Of a stretch of 62,129 nucleotides of DNA, positions 30,772-41,495 are shown piece by piece. This DNA comes from Robiginitomaculum sp. (GTDB lineage: Bacteria > Pseudomonadota > Alphaproteobacteria > Caulobacterales > Maricaulaceae): contig JAESQN010000014.1 of assembly GCA_016765135.1 (NCBI GenBank), forward strand, positions 1 to 62,129, read 5' to 3'. The first letter of the stretch is position 1; every line of letters begins with the position of its first letter. The notes below the pieces were generated by a model. The model saw only the letters and a list, made by a program, of their open reading frames with translations. It was not told where the DNA came from and did not search any database. The translations under genes and the position numbers were made by a program.

Positions 30772-32940
30772 TCAGGGCTTGGCCAGATCACTCCCCTGCG
30801 ACAAGCGTGCATTGACGATGTCCAGCACCTTTAGCACGGCATCCGGAATTGACGTACCGGGCGGGAAGACGGCTTTTGCGCCCATTTCTTCCAGTGTAGC
30901 CACGTCTTCGGGCGGGATTACGCCGCCGACTATGATCATTATATCGTTGCGGGTTTTTGCGGCCAGAGCGCCACGTAATTCCGGCACCAAAGTCAAATGC
31001 CCGGCGGCCAGAGACGATGCGGCGATGACGTCCACATCCTCGGCTATGCCCAGAGCGGCGGTTTCTGCGGGCGTTTGGAATAACGGCCCGATGACCACAT
31101 CAAAACCTATATCGCTGAAGCCTGTGGCAACAACTTTCTGGCCCCGGTCATGGCCGTCCTGGCCCATTTTCGCGATCAGGATTTTTGGTTTGCGGCCTTC
31201 CATTTCCACAAAAGCCTCTATACGGTTTTTAGCCTCGCGCAGATCAGGATTACTATCGTCCCATGCGTCTTCATACACACCGCTCACGCCCTCGGGCACG
31301 GCTTCATACCTTGTGAAGACTTTGGCCAGGGCAGAGCTGATTTCCCCAACCGTGGCCTTGGCGCGGGCCGCGTCTATGGATAAAGCCAGAAGATTGCCGT
31401 CTCCGCTGTTTGCAGCATTGGTAAGTGCATTTAATTTTTCCCGTAAATCGTTGTTATTTCTATCTTTTTTAAGTTGCGTGAGCCGTGCTACTTGGCCAGC
31501 CCTTACCTTGGCATTATCGACCTTTAAAAGCGGAATATCGTCCTTGTCATTGGTGCGGTATTTATTGATGCCGACCACGGTTTGCGCACCACTGTCAATC
31601 ATGCTTTGGATACGGGCGGCGCTTTCCTCGATACGCAGTTTCGGAATACCGCTCTCCAGGGCATTTGACATGCCGCCAAGTTTTTCGACTTCCTCAATAT
31701 GCTCCCAGGCGCGGGCAGCCAGATCGTGTGTCAGACGTTCGACAAAGTGGGAGCCACCCCACGGATCAATGGCACTGCAATGACCGCCCTCACCCGCCAA
31801 AAACACTTGCGTGTTACGGGCTATTCGGGCCGAAAAATCCGTGGGCAGGGCCAAGGCTTCGTCCAGGGAATTGGTGTGCAGGGATTGGGTATGGCCGTCC
31901 ACCGCTGCCATGGCTTCGATCATAGTGCGCCCAACATTGTTAAACACATCTTGCGCGGTCAGCGACCAGCCAGAGGTCTGACAATGGGTGCGCAACATGG
32001 AGGATTTGGGGTTGGCGGGATTGAACGGTTTCAAGAGTTTAGCCCATAACATCCGCGCCGCCCGCAGTTTGGCTACTTCCGTAAAATAATTCATGCCAAT
32101 GCCCCAAAAGAACGACAAGCGCGGCGCGAACTGGTCAACACCCATACCCGCCGCCAACCCGGTGCGGATATATTCGACCCCGTCGGCCAAAGTATAGGCC
32201 AGTTCAAGGTCGGCGCTGGCTCCGGCTTCTTGCATATGATACCCCGAAATGGAAATGGAATTAAAACGCGGCATGTGCTTGGCGGTATGGGCGAAAATAT
32301 CCGAGACAATTCGCATACTGGGGCGCGGCGGATAAATATAGGTGTTGCGCACCATAAACTCTTTGAGGATGTCGTTTTGGATTGTGCCGGTCAATTTATC
32401 GGTGGAAACACCCTGCTCCTCGGCGGCGACGATATACATGGCCAGCACTGGCAAAACCGCACCGTTCATAGTCATGGAAACGCTCATTTTATCGAGCGGT
32501 ATCTGGTCAAACAAAACCCGCATATCGTAAATACTGTCAATGGCGACACCGGCCATACCCACATCACCGACCACACGCGGATGGTCGCTGTCATAGCCCC
32601 GGTGGGTGGCCAAATCAAAGGCGACCGAAAGCCCTTTCTGGCCCGCAGCCAGCCCGCGCCGGTAAAACGCATTGCTGTCCTCGGCGGTGGAAAAACCTGC
32701 ATATTGGCGGATTGTCCAGGGCCTCTGGGTGAACATGGTCGGATAAGGGCCGCGCACATAAGGGGCAAAGCCAGGATAGGTGTTGGTGAAATCCAACGGA
32801 TTGCTATCCATTTCACTATAGGCAGATTTGATGTCTATGCTTTCGGGGGTGTGCCAAATATTGCCGCCAGCTGTAGCGGGGTTGGGGGAATTTTCCGGGG
32901 GCGGCGCGAACGGGATTTTGGTAAAATCGGGACGGGTCAT
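30772..32940 (-). CDS. Methylmalonyl-CoA mutase, large (B12-binding) subunit
   Basis: The 722-residue enzyme converts (R)-methylmalonyl-CoA to succinyl-CoA with adenosylcobalamin. The barrel domain contains [20 protein letters not shown] and [20 protein letters not shown]. The C-terminal cobalamin domain has [20 protein letters not shown] with the DxHxxG axial histidine, and [20 protein letters not shown]. Length is standard. It overlaps the small-subunit gene by four bases (ATGA), showing an operon. It works downstream of PccAB. Confidence 0.97.
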   Translation of the reverse strand: MTRPDFTKIPFAPPPENSPNPATAGGNIWHTPESIDIKSAYSEMDSNPLDFTNTYPGFAPYVRGPYPTMFTQRPWTIRQYAGFSTAEDSNAFYRRGLAAGQKGLSVAFDLATHRGYDSDHPRVVGDVGMAGVAIDSIYDMRVLFDQIPLDKMSVSMTMNGAVLPVLAMYIVAAEEQGVSTDKLTGTIQNDILKEFMVRNTYIYPPRPSMRIVSDIFAHTAKHMPRFNSISISGYHMQEAGASADLELAYTLADGVEYIRTGLAAGMGVDQFAPRLSFFWGIGMNYFTEVAKLRAARMLWAKLLKPFNPANPKSSMLRTHCQTSGWSLTAQDVFNNVGRTMIEAMAAVDGHTQSLHTNSLDEALALPTDFSARIARNTQVFLAGEGGHCSAIDPWGGSHFVERLTHDLAARAWEHIEEVEKLGGMSNALESGIPKLRIEESAARIQSMIDSGAQTVVGINKYRTNDKDDIPLLKVDNAKVRAGQVARLTQLKKDRNNNDLREKLNALTNAANSGDGNLLALSIDAARAKATVGEISSALAKVFTRYEAVPEGVSGVYEDAWDDSNPDLREAKNRIEAFVEMEGRKPKILIAKMGQDGHDRGQKVVATGFSDIGFDVVIGPLFQTPAETAALGIAEDVDVIAASSLAAGHLTLVPELRGALAAKTRNDIMIIVGGVIPPEDVATLEEMGAKAVFPPGTSIPDAVLKVLDIVNARLSQGSDLAKP

Positions 32941-34442
32941 TGTGCGTCCCCCGCTTCGAACGGTTCGGACAGGCGGACGGATTTAAACAATCCCTCCGGT
33001 ATATTTTCAGGTAATATCCGCCCGTCTTGAGCCTGGTTTATAGCGGCGACAAAATCATCCGTATCAATGGCACCTGTATCAGTAATTGGGCTGGATTTCG
33101 GTTTAATCTTCGGGCGCGGCAATACTTTTGCTTCGCGCACATCTGGCTTGGCAAATTGGTTGATCCCGACCAGTTTAATTTCGCCGCTCTTGATGCGTTC
33201 ATCCCGACGTTTGGCAGCCACGCTCATCTGTTTCGCAAACCAGTGATTGGCCTTTGTCCAGCCACCGCGCCGCTCTATGTCTTGAAACAAACCCCATGCC
33301 GCATCGGCGATTTTACGGCTCAAAGTCTCGTGGGTATAGCTACCTGCCGCCGGGTCTGTGACCTGCCCGAGACGGCTCTCCTCCATGAACAATATTTGGG
33401 TGTTTCGCGCAATACGCCTTGCGAAAGGTGTAGCCAGCCCGAGGGGTTCGGTAAACGGCAATGTGGTGATATAATCCGCGCCGCCGCAAATGCCCGCAAA
33501 ACTGGCCCCGCCGAGGCGCAACATATTTGACCACGGGTCAAGCTTGGACAACATGCGCCGCGATGTGGTGGCATGGATGGTACAAGTTGTCTCCGCCGCG
33601 CCGTAGCTGTCTGCCATGCGCGTCCATAACATGCGGGCGGCGCGGAGTTTACAAATATCCCAATGCCCGTCCCCAGCTACGGCCAAATGCACATCCATGA
33701 GCGGCAATATTTCGTCTATTTCAAAGCCACCGTCCAAAAGAGCATTGATGTTAGCCACGGCGCTCGCGAGCATGTAGGCCAATTCCTGGGCGGTTGTTGC
33801 TCCGGCCTCGTGGGTTCTCGCGGCGTTGACGCTAAAGGCTTTCCAGTGGGGCGCATGGGCGCGCACCCATGTTGCCAGGCTGACAGACTTGTCCATACTG
33901 TCCGGTTCGGGGGTATAACCAAGACCCAGATGGATATTATTCAAATCCCCATGGCCCTTATAAAGCCCGGCCAGAACGGCGGCGGCTTCAAAATTATTGA
34001 AAGACGGCGATAAATGAATGGGCACCAAACCCACATATACGCCCGACAGCAATCTTTGCATATCAACCCTTGTGCGCACGGCAATGCCAGCCTTGCCGCT
34101 TGGGTCGATCTTCAAACGCAAAGCACTGGCACCGCCCTCAAGGTCGGCCAGTATATCGCGGTTGGCATGGTCTATATCCGGGTGGTCAATCACAGGCGCA
34201 ATATGCCATGCCCGTCCGGCTAAATGCGGAACATTGACTTTGCGCAAACATGTAGTTTCAGGTGTATCCGTAAACCCCGGCGCTTTTGTGAACAATGGCC
34301 CGCGTTTAATTCCGTCCTCACTACGGCGCACCAATGTTTCGCCGAAGTCCGCACCGCGCAAGGCCTTCTCGCTCAAAGCCCGCCACTGCGCCTCATCACC
34401 CGTTTCAAATCCGTCCGCCAAATCCAGTACATAGTCATTCAT
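32937..34442 (-). CDS. Methylmalonyl-CoA mutase, small subunit
   Basis: The 501-residue subunit has the mutase barrel fold ([73 protein letters not shown]). It ends without a B12-binding domain, as in heterodimeric mutases where this chain is structural. It is somewhat shorter than the roughly 620-residue small subunits of other bacteria that keep a vestigial domain. The C-terminal linker ([20 protein letters not shown]) is probably disordered. Confidence 0.92.
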   Translation of the reverse strand: MNDYVLDLADGFETGDEAQWRALSEKALRGADFGETLVRRSEDGIKRGPLFTKAPGFTDTPETTCLRKVNVPHLAGRAWHIAPVIDHPDIDHANRDILADLEGGASALRLKIDPSGKAGIAVRTRVDMQRLLSGVYVGLVPIHLSPSFNNFEAAAVLAGLYKGHGDLNNIHLGLGYTPEPDSMDKSVSLATWVRAHAPHWKAFSVNAARTHEAGATTAQELAYMLASAVANINALLDGGFEIDEILPLMDVHLAVAGDGHWDICKLRAARMLWTRMADSYGAAETTCTIHATTSRRMLSKLDPWSNMLRLGGASFAGICGGADYITTLPFTEPLGLATPFARRIARNTQILFMEESRLGQVTDPAAGSYTHETLSRKIADAAWGLFQDIERRGGWTKANHWFAKQMSVAAKRRDERIKSGEIKLVGINQFAKPDVREAKVLPRPKIKPKSSPITDTGAIDTDDFVAAINQAQDGRILPENIPEGLFKSVRLSEPFEAGDAQ

Positions 34443-34560
34443 ACTTTAAACTTATCAGAGATTTCCTATATGACTATTGGTTTTATGAAATTATTCCATT
34501 ATAGCCAAGCCAGCCTGATTGAAAAGAAAAGGTGACTGAATTTAAAGCTAATAATTTCCC

Positions 34561-34615
34561 ACCCGCTCATACCCGACTCCGATCGGGTATCCAGTCAAGC
34601 TGGGTATGAGCGGGT
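34561..34615 (+). promoter_or_regulatory. 14-base inverted repeat upstream of the ferredoxin-NADP reductase gene
   Basis: ACCCGCTCATACCC (34561-34574) is repeated as a perfect inverse GGGTATGAGCGGGT (34602-34615) around a 27-base centre that itself contains CCGATCGG. It lies in the 216-base region between the divergent mutase operon and the reductase gene, 44 bases before the reductase ATG. It could be an operator or a 5' leader hairpin; no T-run follows. Confidence 0.6.
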
Positions 34616-34658
34616 AGTTGGGGTGAATGACAATAACAGGAACGAAAAAGGTACAATC

Positions 34659-35465
34659 ATGGCTGATGCAAAAAAGGTAAACTCTAATGCACCAACTTCC
34701 GAGGAAGTTCTGGCGGTCAAGCATTTCACGGACAAAACATTTTCGTTTTCTATTACCCGTCCGGCCAGTTTCCGGTTTCGCTCCGGCGAGTTCATCATGA
34801 TCGGCCTGATGGGTGAGGTAAAAGGCAAAATTAAACCGATATTGCGGGCCTATTCCGTCGCCAGCCCGTCCTGGGACGACAAGCTGGATTTTTATTCTAT
34901 CAAAGTGGATGATGGGCCTTTGACCTCGAAACTACAACATATCAAAGCTGGGGATAAAGTATTGCTGGGGCGCAAACCCGTAGGCACATTGGTGTGCGAC
35001 GCGGTTTTGCCGGGTAAGCGTCTGTTTATGTTTGCCACCGGAACCGGAATTGCACCATTTGCTAGCTTAATTCGCGACCCGGAAGTGTATGAAAAATATG
35101 ACCAGGTCATATTGACCCACACATGCAGGGACGTGGCGGAGCTGGCTTACGGCTTTGAGCAGATAGAAGCCGCCCGGAAAGATCCGTTGGTGGGTGAAAT
35201 TATTAGTAACCGACTGCTTCATATCGCCAGCGTTACACAAGAAGATTATAAGCTTAAAGGTCGCATCACCGACCTGTTGACTAGCGGGGAGTTGTTCAAC
35301 CATGTACCAGGCGGCGCGATTGACCCCAAACATGACCGCGCCATGATCTGCGGGTCTATGGACATGACTATGGACACCAAAGCCATTATGGAAAATTTTG
35401 GCTTAAACGAAGGTTCAAACGCCAAGCCCGGCGACTTTGTGATTGAAAAAGCTTTCGTGGGCTGA
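34659..35465 (+). CDS. fpr: Ferredoxin-NADP+ reductase
   Basis: The ATG at 34659 (MADAKKVNSN) is chosen over an upstream GTG at 34623 because AAAGGT precedes it closely and family proteins begin near here. The 268-residue flavoprotein has the FAD-binding RAYSVASPSWDDKLDFYSIK segment, the NADP-binding FMFATGTGIAPFASLIRDPE, the helix-strand RDVAELAYG, and a C-terminal CGSMDMTMDTKAIMENFGL. It exchanges electrons between NADPH and ferredoxin or flavodoxin, often in oxidative-stress defence. Confidence 0.93.
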   Translation: MADAKKVNSNAPTSEEVLAVKHFTDKTFSFSITRPASFRFRSGEFIMIGLMGEVKGKIKPILRAYSVASPSWDDKLDFYSIKVDDGPLTSKLQHIKAGDKVLLGRKPVGTLVCDAVLPGKRLFMFATGTGIAPFASLIRDPEVYEKYDQVILTHTCRDVAELAYGFEQIEAARKDPLVGEIISNRLLHIASVTQEDYKLKGRITDLLTSGELFNHVPGGAIDPKHDRAMICGSMDMTMDTKAIMENFGLNEGSNAKPGDFVIEKAFVG

Positions 35466-35631
35466 ACCAGTTAAAATACCGGGTAGAGAAACACCGAAAC
35501 CTGTGGGGTGGATACAGCCTTGGCGGCAGGTCGTGGCGATTACCCCTTGGGGGTTTCGGGCAAACCCGGAGTTTTACCACCTTTTCCAAAAATCTAATCC
35601 ACGGTTCTTCGGGGGCGGATATGGTGTTTCC

Positions 35632-36405
35632 ATGAAACTTGATTTAATTGCTATTGAGAAACTTTGCCCGACCGGGCTTACGCCTTTGGCGGATTTGCGG
35701 GCGTTGATTTCCTTGTTGGTCGCGGTAATGAAACTTGGCATGAGCAGTCCTCTGGACATGCGCAATTATGCCCATATGTTGGTGCAGCACAGGAATATCC
35801 TGGGTGAACGGGCACGGCATAATCACAGCCTCAAGGTCAAAGCCTGGGTGAAGCAATGCCCCGAACGGACGGCCTGGGTACGATCGGTGATCGGCGAAAC
35901 TGCCATACGAAACTGGGTCGCTCGGCTCCGGGCCGCCTATGTGTCGGGTGATTTGCAGGGAGATCGACAAAAGAAGAAACCTTACGCAAAAGCCGGGCAC
36001 AAACACAAGCCGCGCCCATACAAGCTTCGTACGGGCAAACCCTTTGCTCTGGTTAGGTTGTCGGAGGTTGAAAAACTGCTTCCGTGCCGGCCGTGCTGGC
36101 CGCGCAAAACCCACCGGGTTATACAAGAGGCAGGCTACGCACTTTCTACTGGCACCGGGAATTTACGACATACGGCGCGTTTAGCCTGTCCTGACAATGC
36201 GGAAAAACCGCACCAGGCACGCCCCGTGCACTCCCAGAAACCCGTCAGGTTTTTCCCTTCAGAGCTGGGCGTAAAAATCCGGGAACTGGAAGTCGAACAG
36301 ACGGCACAAAAAGATGGTGAAGACCCGCCCACTAAAAGAGCCAGGCCGGATAAGCCAGACAAACAAGGCACCCGCCCAAAACCCAGATCAGAAAAACCAC
36401 CCTAG
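35632..36405 (+). CDS. Basic hypothetical protein
   Basis: The frame is open from 35443, but that start is a TTG inside the reductase gene; the ATG at 35632 gives 257 residues. The first half is helical with hydrophobic stretches (DLRALISLLVAVMKLGMSSP; VIGETAIRNWVARLRAAYVS). The second half is very basic and proline-rich (KKPYAKAGHKHKPRPYKLRT; TKRARPDKPDKQGTRPKPRS), typical of a disordered or nucleic-acid-binding tail, with a CRPCWPRK motif. No family was recognised. It ends 15 bases before the convergent cckA stop. The start remains uncertain. Confidence 0.5.
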   Translation: MKLDLIAIEKLCPTGLTPLADLRALISLLVAVMKLGMSSPLDMRNYAHMLVQHRNILGERARHNHSLKVKAWVKQCPERTAWVRSVIGETAIRNWVARLRAAYVSGDLQGDRQKKKPYAKAGHKHKPRPYKLRTGKPFALVRLSEVEKLLPCRPCWPRKTHRVIQEAGYALSTGTGNLRHTARLACPDNAEKPHQARPVHSQKPVRFFPSELGVKIRELEVEQTAQKDGEDPPTKRARPDKPDKQGTRPKPRSEKPP

Positions 36406-36419
36406 GTGCAGAGTACCAC

Positions 36420-38945
36420 TTAGTCCTCATCACCGAGTATGGATTTTACTTTCCTTGCCAAATCGATCATGCCGAACGGTTTTTGCATAAAGATAACGTC
36501 CGGTTCTTCAGCCAATAAATCCGAAAAATGGTCTTCGGCAAAACCGGAGATAAATACAATATGTGTTCCCTCTAAAATATCACGCGCCTTTTTGAGTAAG
36601 GTCGGGCCGTCCATGTCGGGCATAACCACATCAGAAATCATTAGATCAAAATCATGCTCGCCCGTCTGTAATATGTCATATGCCTCGCGGCCATTTTCTG
36701 CTTCGATTACCGTATAGCCTCGTTTGCGCAAGGTCTTTGCGGCAACGATGCGTATGGCCACTTCATCTTCTACAAACAAGATACTGCCTTGCCCCGCCAA
36801 ATCAGAAGGTTTTTGACGTGCCGCAGCAATGGCCGGTTTTGGTTTGATCGGCACCTGGAATTTACCCGTTGCGGTGGGCATATAGATGCTGAATGTGGTG
36901 CCAGTGCCAAGCACGCTATCGACGCGTAAATGTCCGCCGGATTGCTGGATAATGCCGTAAACCGTAGCAAGCCCAAGCCCCGTGCCTTTGCCTTGGGGTT
37001 TGGTGGTAAAAAACGGTTCAAAGATTTTTTCCTGGGTCGCTTTATCCATACCGGTTCCGGTATCAATAACATCAAAGCGCACATAACCTCCGTCCTGTCG
37101 CAGTTCAATGTTTTGTGCGCGTAACTCATCATCACTCACCTTGGCCGATTTCAATGTGATCATGCCGCCGCCCTGATCCAGCATAGCATCCCGAGCATTA
37201 ACGCACAGGTTTATCAAGACGGTCTCAAACTGTCCTTTATCAGCCTGGATAGGCAGAAGACCACGGCCATGAATGACCTCCAATTTAACCCGATCAACCA
37301 ACACATCTTGCAACAAAAATGTAAGTTCGGACAAAGTATCTGTCACATCAAGAACCACGGTTTGCAAGGTTTGCTGGCGTGAAAATGCCAGCAATTTACG
37401 CACAAGACCCGTGGCCCGCGAGACGACCTGATTGATTTGTTGCAGTTCTTGATAAGACGGATCACCAACCGGGTGGCGCTCAAGTAGAATATCCGCATTT
37501 CCCCGGATCGCCGTCAGGAGGTTGTTGAAATCATGGGCAATACCTCCAGCCAGCTGTCCAATGATTTGCATTTTTTGTGACTGACCCAGCTTGTCTTCCA
37601 AAGCTTTTCTTGTGCTTACATCGACGATATAAGCAACACATCCGTTGTCGTCCAGCGCACTAAAATACACGTCTACCGGACGTTCTTGAACGCCATTTAA
37701 ATGCACACCCACAGGCCCGTTTTTTGCATTGACACCCGCTGTGATAAAGGCTGAACTTTCTGGGTTGTCAACAAACAGTGCTTTAAACAAACTGCCCGCA
37801 ACCACCTCTTGCCCTTGCATATCAGCCATAGCCACATTGGCCGTACTAATGATGGCATTATCCAAATCCGTACTGTCTAGTTTCACGACACCAAATGGCG
37901 CACCTACCATGCTTGTTTCGTCGCCGGACGGGTCATTACCGGGTATAGATGTATCGGCTAGGGCTTCATCTTGCCCAGCGGGCAGCTCAGCAATATCTGC
38001 CGTATGAGCGCCCAAGCCAGAATGGCCGTAAACTGCGACGCTGGCGTAAACATCACCGGAATCCATTTCGTGCCACCCCCCCATCATGACGACCGGAGAC
38101 ACGACACCTTTTTGCGTGATAAGCCGCGTATCGGCACGCACAGTGCGCCCAGGTGTTTGCAGGCTATCCAACAAAGCTTCGGGGCTTTCTATAAACTCTT
38201 GCATATTGACAGGTTCGGCCCCAGTTTCAAAACCAAGCCAACCGCGCAAAACCGTATTGGTCTTGATGATGGTGCCGTCAGTAGCCACAGAAAACAGACC
38301 TATAGGTGCTTCTGAAAGCAGCGTTAAATCTCCGGCGCCACTGTCTTTGGTTTTGTCTACGACCTGCCAAAGCTGACCATCCTCAATTGATGAAACCTGA
38401 ACCGTAAAAGCGCGGTACTTTCCGTCCGCACCCAATGTTCTGATGGTCTCTTCCCCCATATCATTAGCGGATGTTGTGTGGTGTAATCTAAAAATTGCCG
38501 CTGATGCGGCTCTATCTTTCTTGGCAAACAAGCGCTCTACGGACGGAGGGGCTTCACCGATTACATCAACACCAAGCTCTGTTGCCAAAACCTGGTAAGC
38601 CGCGTTGGCGAAAATTGGCTTGCCGTGTTTAACGATTAAGCTTGGTGTCTGTTGAGCGTTAAAGGACGACAACAAGCTATGATGTTCCGCGCTTCCTTGC
38701 TCAGGCTCGCTTTGTGATGTTTGACGGTTTAAAAGAAGTGTAACCACAGCCAGCACAGACACAACGGCAATACCGAAAAACAAAATCAAAGCCGGCAATC
38801 CCAAAGCCATACCTTGCCAATATGCCATTACAACAGCCCCCACAGCCAAGGCAGAGAAAAACCAAAAGCGCAAAACGCCCTGCTTTCGCTGCGCGTCATA
38901 CCGCTCCTTACTTATTGATTTTGGCTCTCGAACTAACGTCTCCAT
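36420..38945 (-). CDS. cckA: Cell-cycle hybrid histidine kinase CckA
   Basis: The 841-residue inner-membrane kinase has two TM segments (about residues 27-45 and 50-72), PAS-like sensor regions (about 85-440), a DHp domain with [20 protein letters not shown] (phospho-acceptor His), a HATPase with [14 protein letters not shown] and [20 protein letters not shown] and [11 protein letters not shown], and a C-terminal receiver domain with acceptor Asp in [14 protein letters not shown]. CckA feeds the ChpT-CtrA relay in Alphaproteobacteria. It is longer than the Caulobacter protein (about 690), mainly in the PAS region. Confidence 0.9.
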   Translation of the reverse strand: METLVREPKSISKERYDAQRKQGVLRFWFFSALAVGAVVMAYWQGMALGLPALILFFGIAVVSVLAVVTLLLNRQTSQSEPEQGSAEHHSLLSSFNAQQTPSLIVKHGKPIFANAAYQVLATELGVDVIGEAPPSVERLFAKKDRAASAAIFRLHHTTSANDMGEETIRTLGADGKYRAFTVQVSSIEDGQLWQVVDKTKDSGAGDLTLLSEAPIGLFSVATDGTIIKTNTVLRGWLGFETGAEPVNMQEFIESPEALLDSLQTPGRTVRADTRLITQKGVVSPVVMMGGWHEMDSGDVYASVAVYGHSGLGAHTADIAELPAGQDEALADTSIPGNDPSGDETSMVGAPFGVVKLDSTDLDNAIISTANVAMADMQGQEVVAGSLFKALFVDNPESSAFITAGVNAKNGPVGVHLNGVQERPVDVYFSALDDNGCVAYIVDVSTRKALEDKLGQSQKMQIIGQLAGGIAHDFNNLLTAIRGNADILLERHPVGDPSYQELQQINQVVSRATGLVRKLLAFSRQQTLQTVVLDVTDTLSELTFLLQDVLVDRVKLEVIHGRGLLPIQADKGQFETVLINLCVNARDAMLDQGGGMITLKSAKVSDDELRAQNIELRQDGGYVRFDVIDTGTGMDKATQEKIFEPFFTTKPQGKGTGLGLATVYGIIQQSGGHLRVDSVLGTGTTFSIYMPTATGKFQVPIKPKPAIAAARQKPSDLAGQGSILFVEDEVAIRIVAAKTLRKRGYTVIEAENGREAYDILQTGEHDFDLMISDVVMPDMDGPTLLKKARDILEGTHIVFISGFAEDHFSDLLAEEPDVIFMQKPFGMIDLARKVKSILGDED

Positions 38946-39051
38946 AATATCAACCTACGCTCAAACAAATAAATAGACTAGAGCCTTTTCAGTATATCAT
39001 GGGCCAATATTTACGGGAAACAATTATTTAGGGTTTGCCCGCGTTTCAAGT

Positions 39052-40353
39052 TTACTTCTTTGGCGAAGGCTCGTCTTTCACAAGTTGCAACTTGGGCGCA
39101 ACCCTGGACTTGGCTGAAGTTTTTGCTGAAGACTTTGTACGGGTTTTGGTACGGTTCCCCGTATCGAAGAAGCTTTGACCAACGGCAACACCGCTGATTG
39201 ATGAATACTCTTCAAGCTTCTGGGATTGTTGCTTATGTTCACCGCGAAGCGCCTCCATATCAGACAGCAATGTCAAATACTTCACATTAAGCAAATCGTA
39301 ATTTGCCTTGGCACGAGACAAAGCTGCATGGCCTTCCTCTTGTTCTTTGGCACGCGCTTCCAGTCGGCCTTTAAGCTCTTTGACCTGACGGCTTTCGTGT
39401 TCAGCTTCCGCTTTCAACTTTGCCTTTTCCTGCTCGTCATAACGCGACATATCCTCGTTGATTTTATGTTGCGCCTTCAGCCCGTCAATCGCAGATGTTA
39501 GGGCAAAAATTCTATCTTCGCTACGTTGGCGAAAATCGGATAAAGCCTGTTCATTCGCATGTGCACTATGGCGAGCCTTATCAAGCTTGGACAACGTCTC
39601 TACATGGCCGGACTTCAGCTCCGAAAAATCGAGACGCAAAGCCTTCAAGTCCGTTTGCGCAACCTCACGTTCACGGCGTACATCCACGATCTTGGCATCA
39701 AGCAGTTCAGCCTTTTTAATCAGCTCGGTTTTGTGACGCGATAGAGCAGTTTCGCTCTCAGACAATCGGGATATTTTCCCCTGCAACATTTGATTTTCTG
39801 CTTTCAAATCGTCGATCATCCCGCACAACTCTCTGCGTTCTTCCTGAATTTTATCGAGCGCTCCACTTGCACCCACGCGTAGTGTGCGTTCATCAATAAT
39901 TCTCTCATCCAAATCCGCCAAACGGGTCTGGCTACTTTCCAATTCTTCGTGGGTTTCCTCGAACCTGGCCTTGTAAGCCAAAGATTTGCTTTCCAACTCG
40001 CTGGCCCACAATTGTTTCTTTGCGAGTTCGTTGCGAACGGATTCCAGTTTTGCCTTCAGCTCGACATTTTCAGGCTGCAACCGCTCAAGGCTCATAGTGT
40101 TGATCTCGGCAATTTTTAGAAAGTTGGCGAACTTCTCAATTTCGCCAACGGAGTTCTGACTGAGCCGCATACTTTCGCGAAGCGCCGTACCCATTTTGCT
40201 TAAATCCTGCTGAAGCGCGGTAATGTCGCGTATGCGTTCCGATGAGGACACATCCGCTTTTTCTTCTTGCGCCTCTTTAATGGTCTCTGCGGCTGCATTG
40301 TTGATAAATACGCTGTCTGTAAGTTTAATATCTTGTATATTTATATCTGACAT
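39052..40353 (-). CDS. Long coiled-coil protein of unknown function
   Basis: The ATG at 40353 (MSDINIQDIKLTDSVFINNA) is preferred to the frame start at 40422, giving 433 residues. From about residue 35 to 385 the protein is a nearly continuous coiled coil rich in Glu, Lys, Leu, Ala and Arg, with heptads such as LQPENVELKAKLESVRNELA. A basic Thr/Ser/Lys tail follows (NRTKTRTKSSAKTSAKSRVA). There is no TM segment or enzyme motif. Such a rod is compatible with a cytoskeletal or scaffold role, like crescentin, but no sequence match to crescentin was seen. It is divergent from xerC. Confidence 0.75.
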   Translation of the reverse strand: MSDINIQDIKLTDSVFINNAAAETIKEAQEEKADVSSSERIRDITALQQDLSKMGTALRESMRLSQNSVGEIEKFANFLKIAEINTMSLERLQPENVELKAKLESVRNELAKKQLWASELESKSLAYKARFEETHEELESSQTRLADLDERIIDERTLRVGASGALDKIQEERRELCGMIDDLKAENQMLQGKISRLSESETALSRHKTELIKKAELLDAKIVDVRREREVAQTDLKALRLDFSELKSGHVETLSKLDKARHSAHANEQALSDFRQRSEDRIFALTSAIDGLKAQHKINEDMSRYDEQEKAKLKAEAEHESRQVKELKGRLEARAKEQEEGHAALSRAKANYDLLNVKYLTLLSDMEALRGEHKQQSQKLEEYSSISGVAVGQSFFDTGNRTKTRTKSSAKTSAKSRVAPKLQLVKDEPSPKK

Positions 40354-40543
40354 TGTTGATTTCCGTCCACGTTTGTTAAAAAAACCCACATTATGCTCCC
40401 GATTATAGTTCCAATAAATCACTTTCCATTCCCCACGAATTGAAAGCTGTTTTGACCATCCCCCCAGGGACGAATCATCATTTGTTAACCAAAGTAAAAA
40501 AACACTAATTCTTCCTTAACATTCGCAACTGTATCAATGAATT

Positions 40544-41494
40544 ATGTGCAAAACCGACAAAAAACCTGACAAAACTACCATAGAAGTGGCTTTCAATAAA
40601 TTTATCCAACATTTGTGCGCAGAGCGTAGACTGTCCGACCACACAACAAAAGCCTATCGGCGGGACGTCATTATGTTTATAAATTTTATCACGGAGCATG
40701 TTGGTAGGCCCATTGGGCTACCCGATTTAGCCGGACTTAGCATTAGAGACTTTCGAAGTTATTTAGCCTTTAGGCGGCGCGGCAAGACCGGAATTTCCGC
40801 TGCATCTTTAGCCAGAAACCTGTCTGCATTACGAGCCTTTTTTCGGTATATTGAACGTAATTGGGACTTTAAGAACGATGCCATCAGCTTAATACAAGGC
40901 CCAAAACCTCATAAGCCCCTACCCAGGCCACTCAGTATCGAAGCCAGCCGCCAGCTCATTGACGCCAGCGGCAGCACCCTCAACTCTAGCCCTAGGCAAT
41001 GGGTCGTAGCCCGTGATCAGGCGCTTGTTTTACTGATGTACGGGGCTGGCCTACGCATTTCAGAAACCCTGTCTCTAAAAGGCGGCGACCTGCCACTTGG
41101 GGACAGCATAGCGATTACGGGCAAAGGTAACAAGGCGCGCATGGTTCCCCTGCTTCCCATCATCGGGGATGCTGTATCTGCGTATGTGCAGCTTTGCCCA
41201 TACGCCTTAAAACCCGATGGCCCCTTGTTTTTTGGTGTGCGCGGCGGCCCCCTCGGCCCGCGCAATATCCAGAAAACCATGCAGAGCCTGCGTACTGCAC
41301 TGGGGCTTCCCAGAACAACTACGCCCCATGCCTTGCGGCACTCCTTCGCGACCCATTTGTTGGCTGGTGGCGGCGATCTGCGGACGATCCAGGAGCTACT
41401 TGGTCATGCCAGTTTGAAAAGCACCCAAGTCTATACGGATGTGGATGCGACAGGCTTGATGAAAGTTCATGCAAGCGCACACCCCCGCGCCTAA
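40544..41494 (+). CDS. xerC: Tyrosine recombinase XerC
   Basis: The 316-residue recombinase resolves chromosome dimers at dif with XerD. The N-terminal SAM-like domain (KFIQHLCAERRLSDHTTKAY RR) binds the core site. The catalytic domain shows Arg in LLMYGAGLRISETLSLKGGD, Lys in ITGKGNKARMVP, H-R in PHALRHSFATHLLAGGGDLR, LLGHASLKSTQ and the nucleophile Tyr in VYTDVDA. The length and motif spacing fit XerC rather than a phage integrase. Confidence 0.92.
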   Translation: MCKTDKKPDKTTIEVAFNKFIQHLCAERRLSDHTTKAYRRDVIMFINFITEHVGRPIGLPDLAGLSIRDFRSYLAFRRRGKTGISAASLARNLSALRAFFRYIERNWDFKNDAISLIQGPKPHKPLPRPLSIEASRQLIDASGSTLNSSPRQWVVARDQALVLLMYGAGLRISETLSLKGGDLPLGDSIAITGKGNKARMVPLLPIIGDAVSAYVQLCPYALKPDGPLFFGVRGGPLGPRNIQKTMQSLRTALGLPRTTTPHALRHSFATHLLAGGGDLRTIQELLGHASLKSTQVYTDVDATGLMKVHASAHPRA

Positions 41495-41495
41495 C

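Noticed and set aside
30779-33030. Long plus-strand open frames opposite the methylmalonyl-CoA mutase genes
   Set aside because: They mirror well-supported coding sequence on the minus strand and their translations show no domain.
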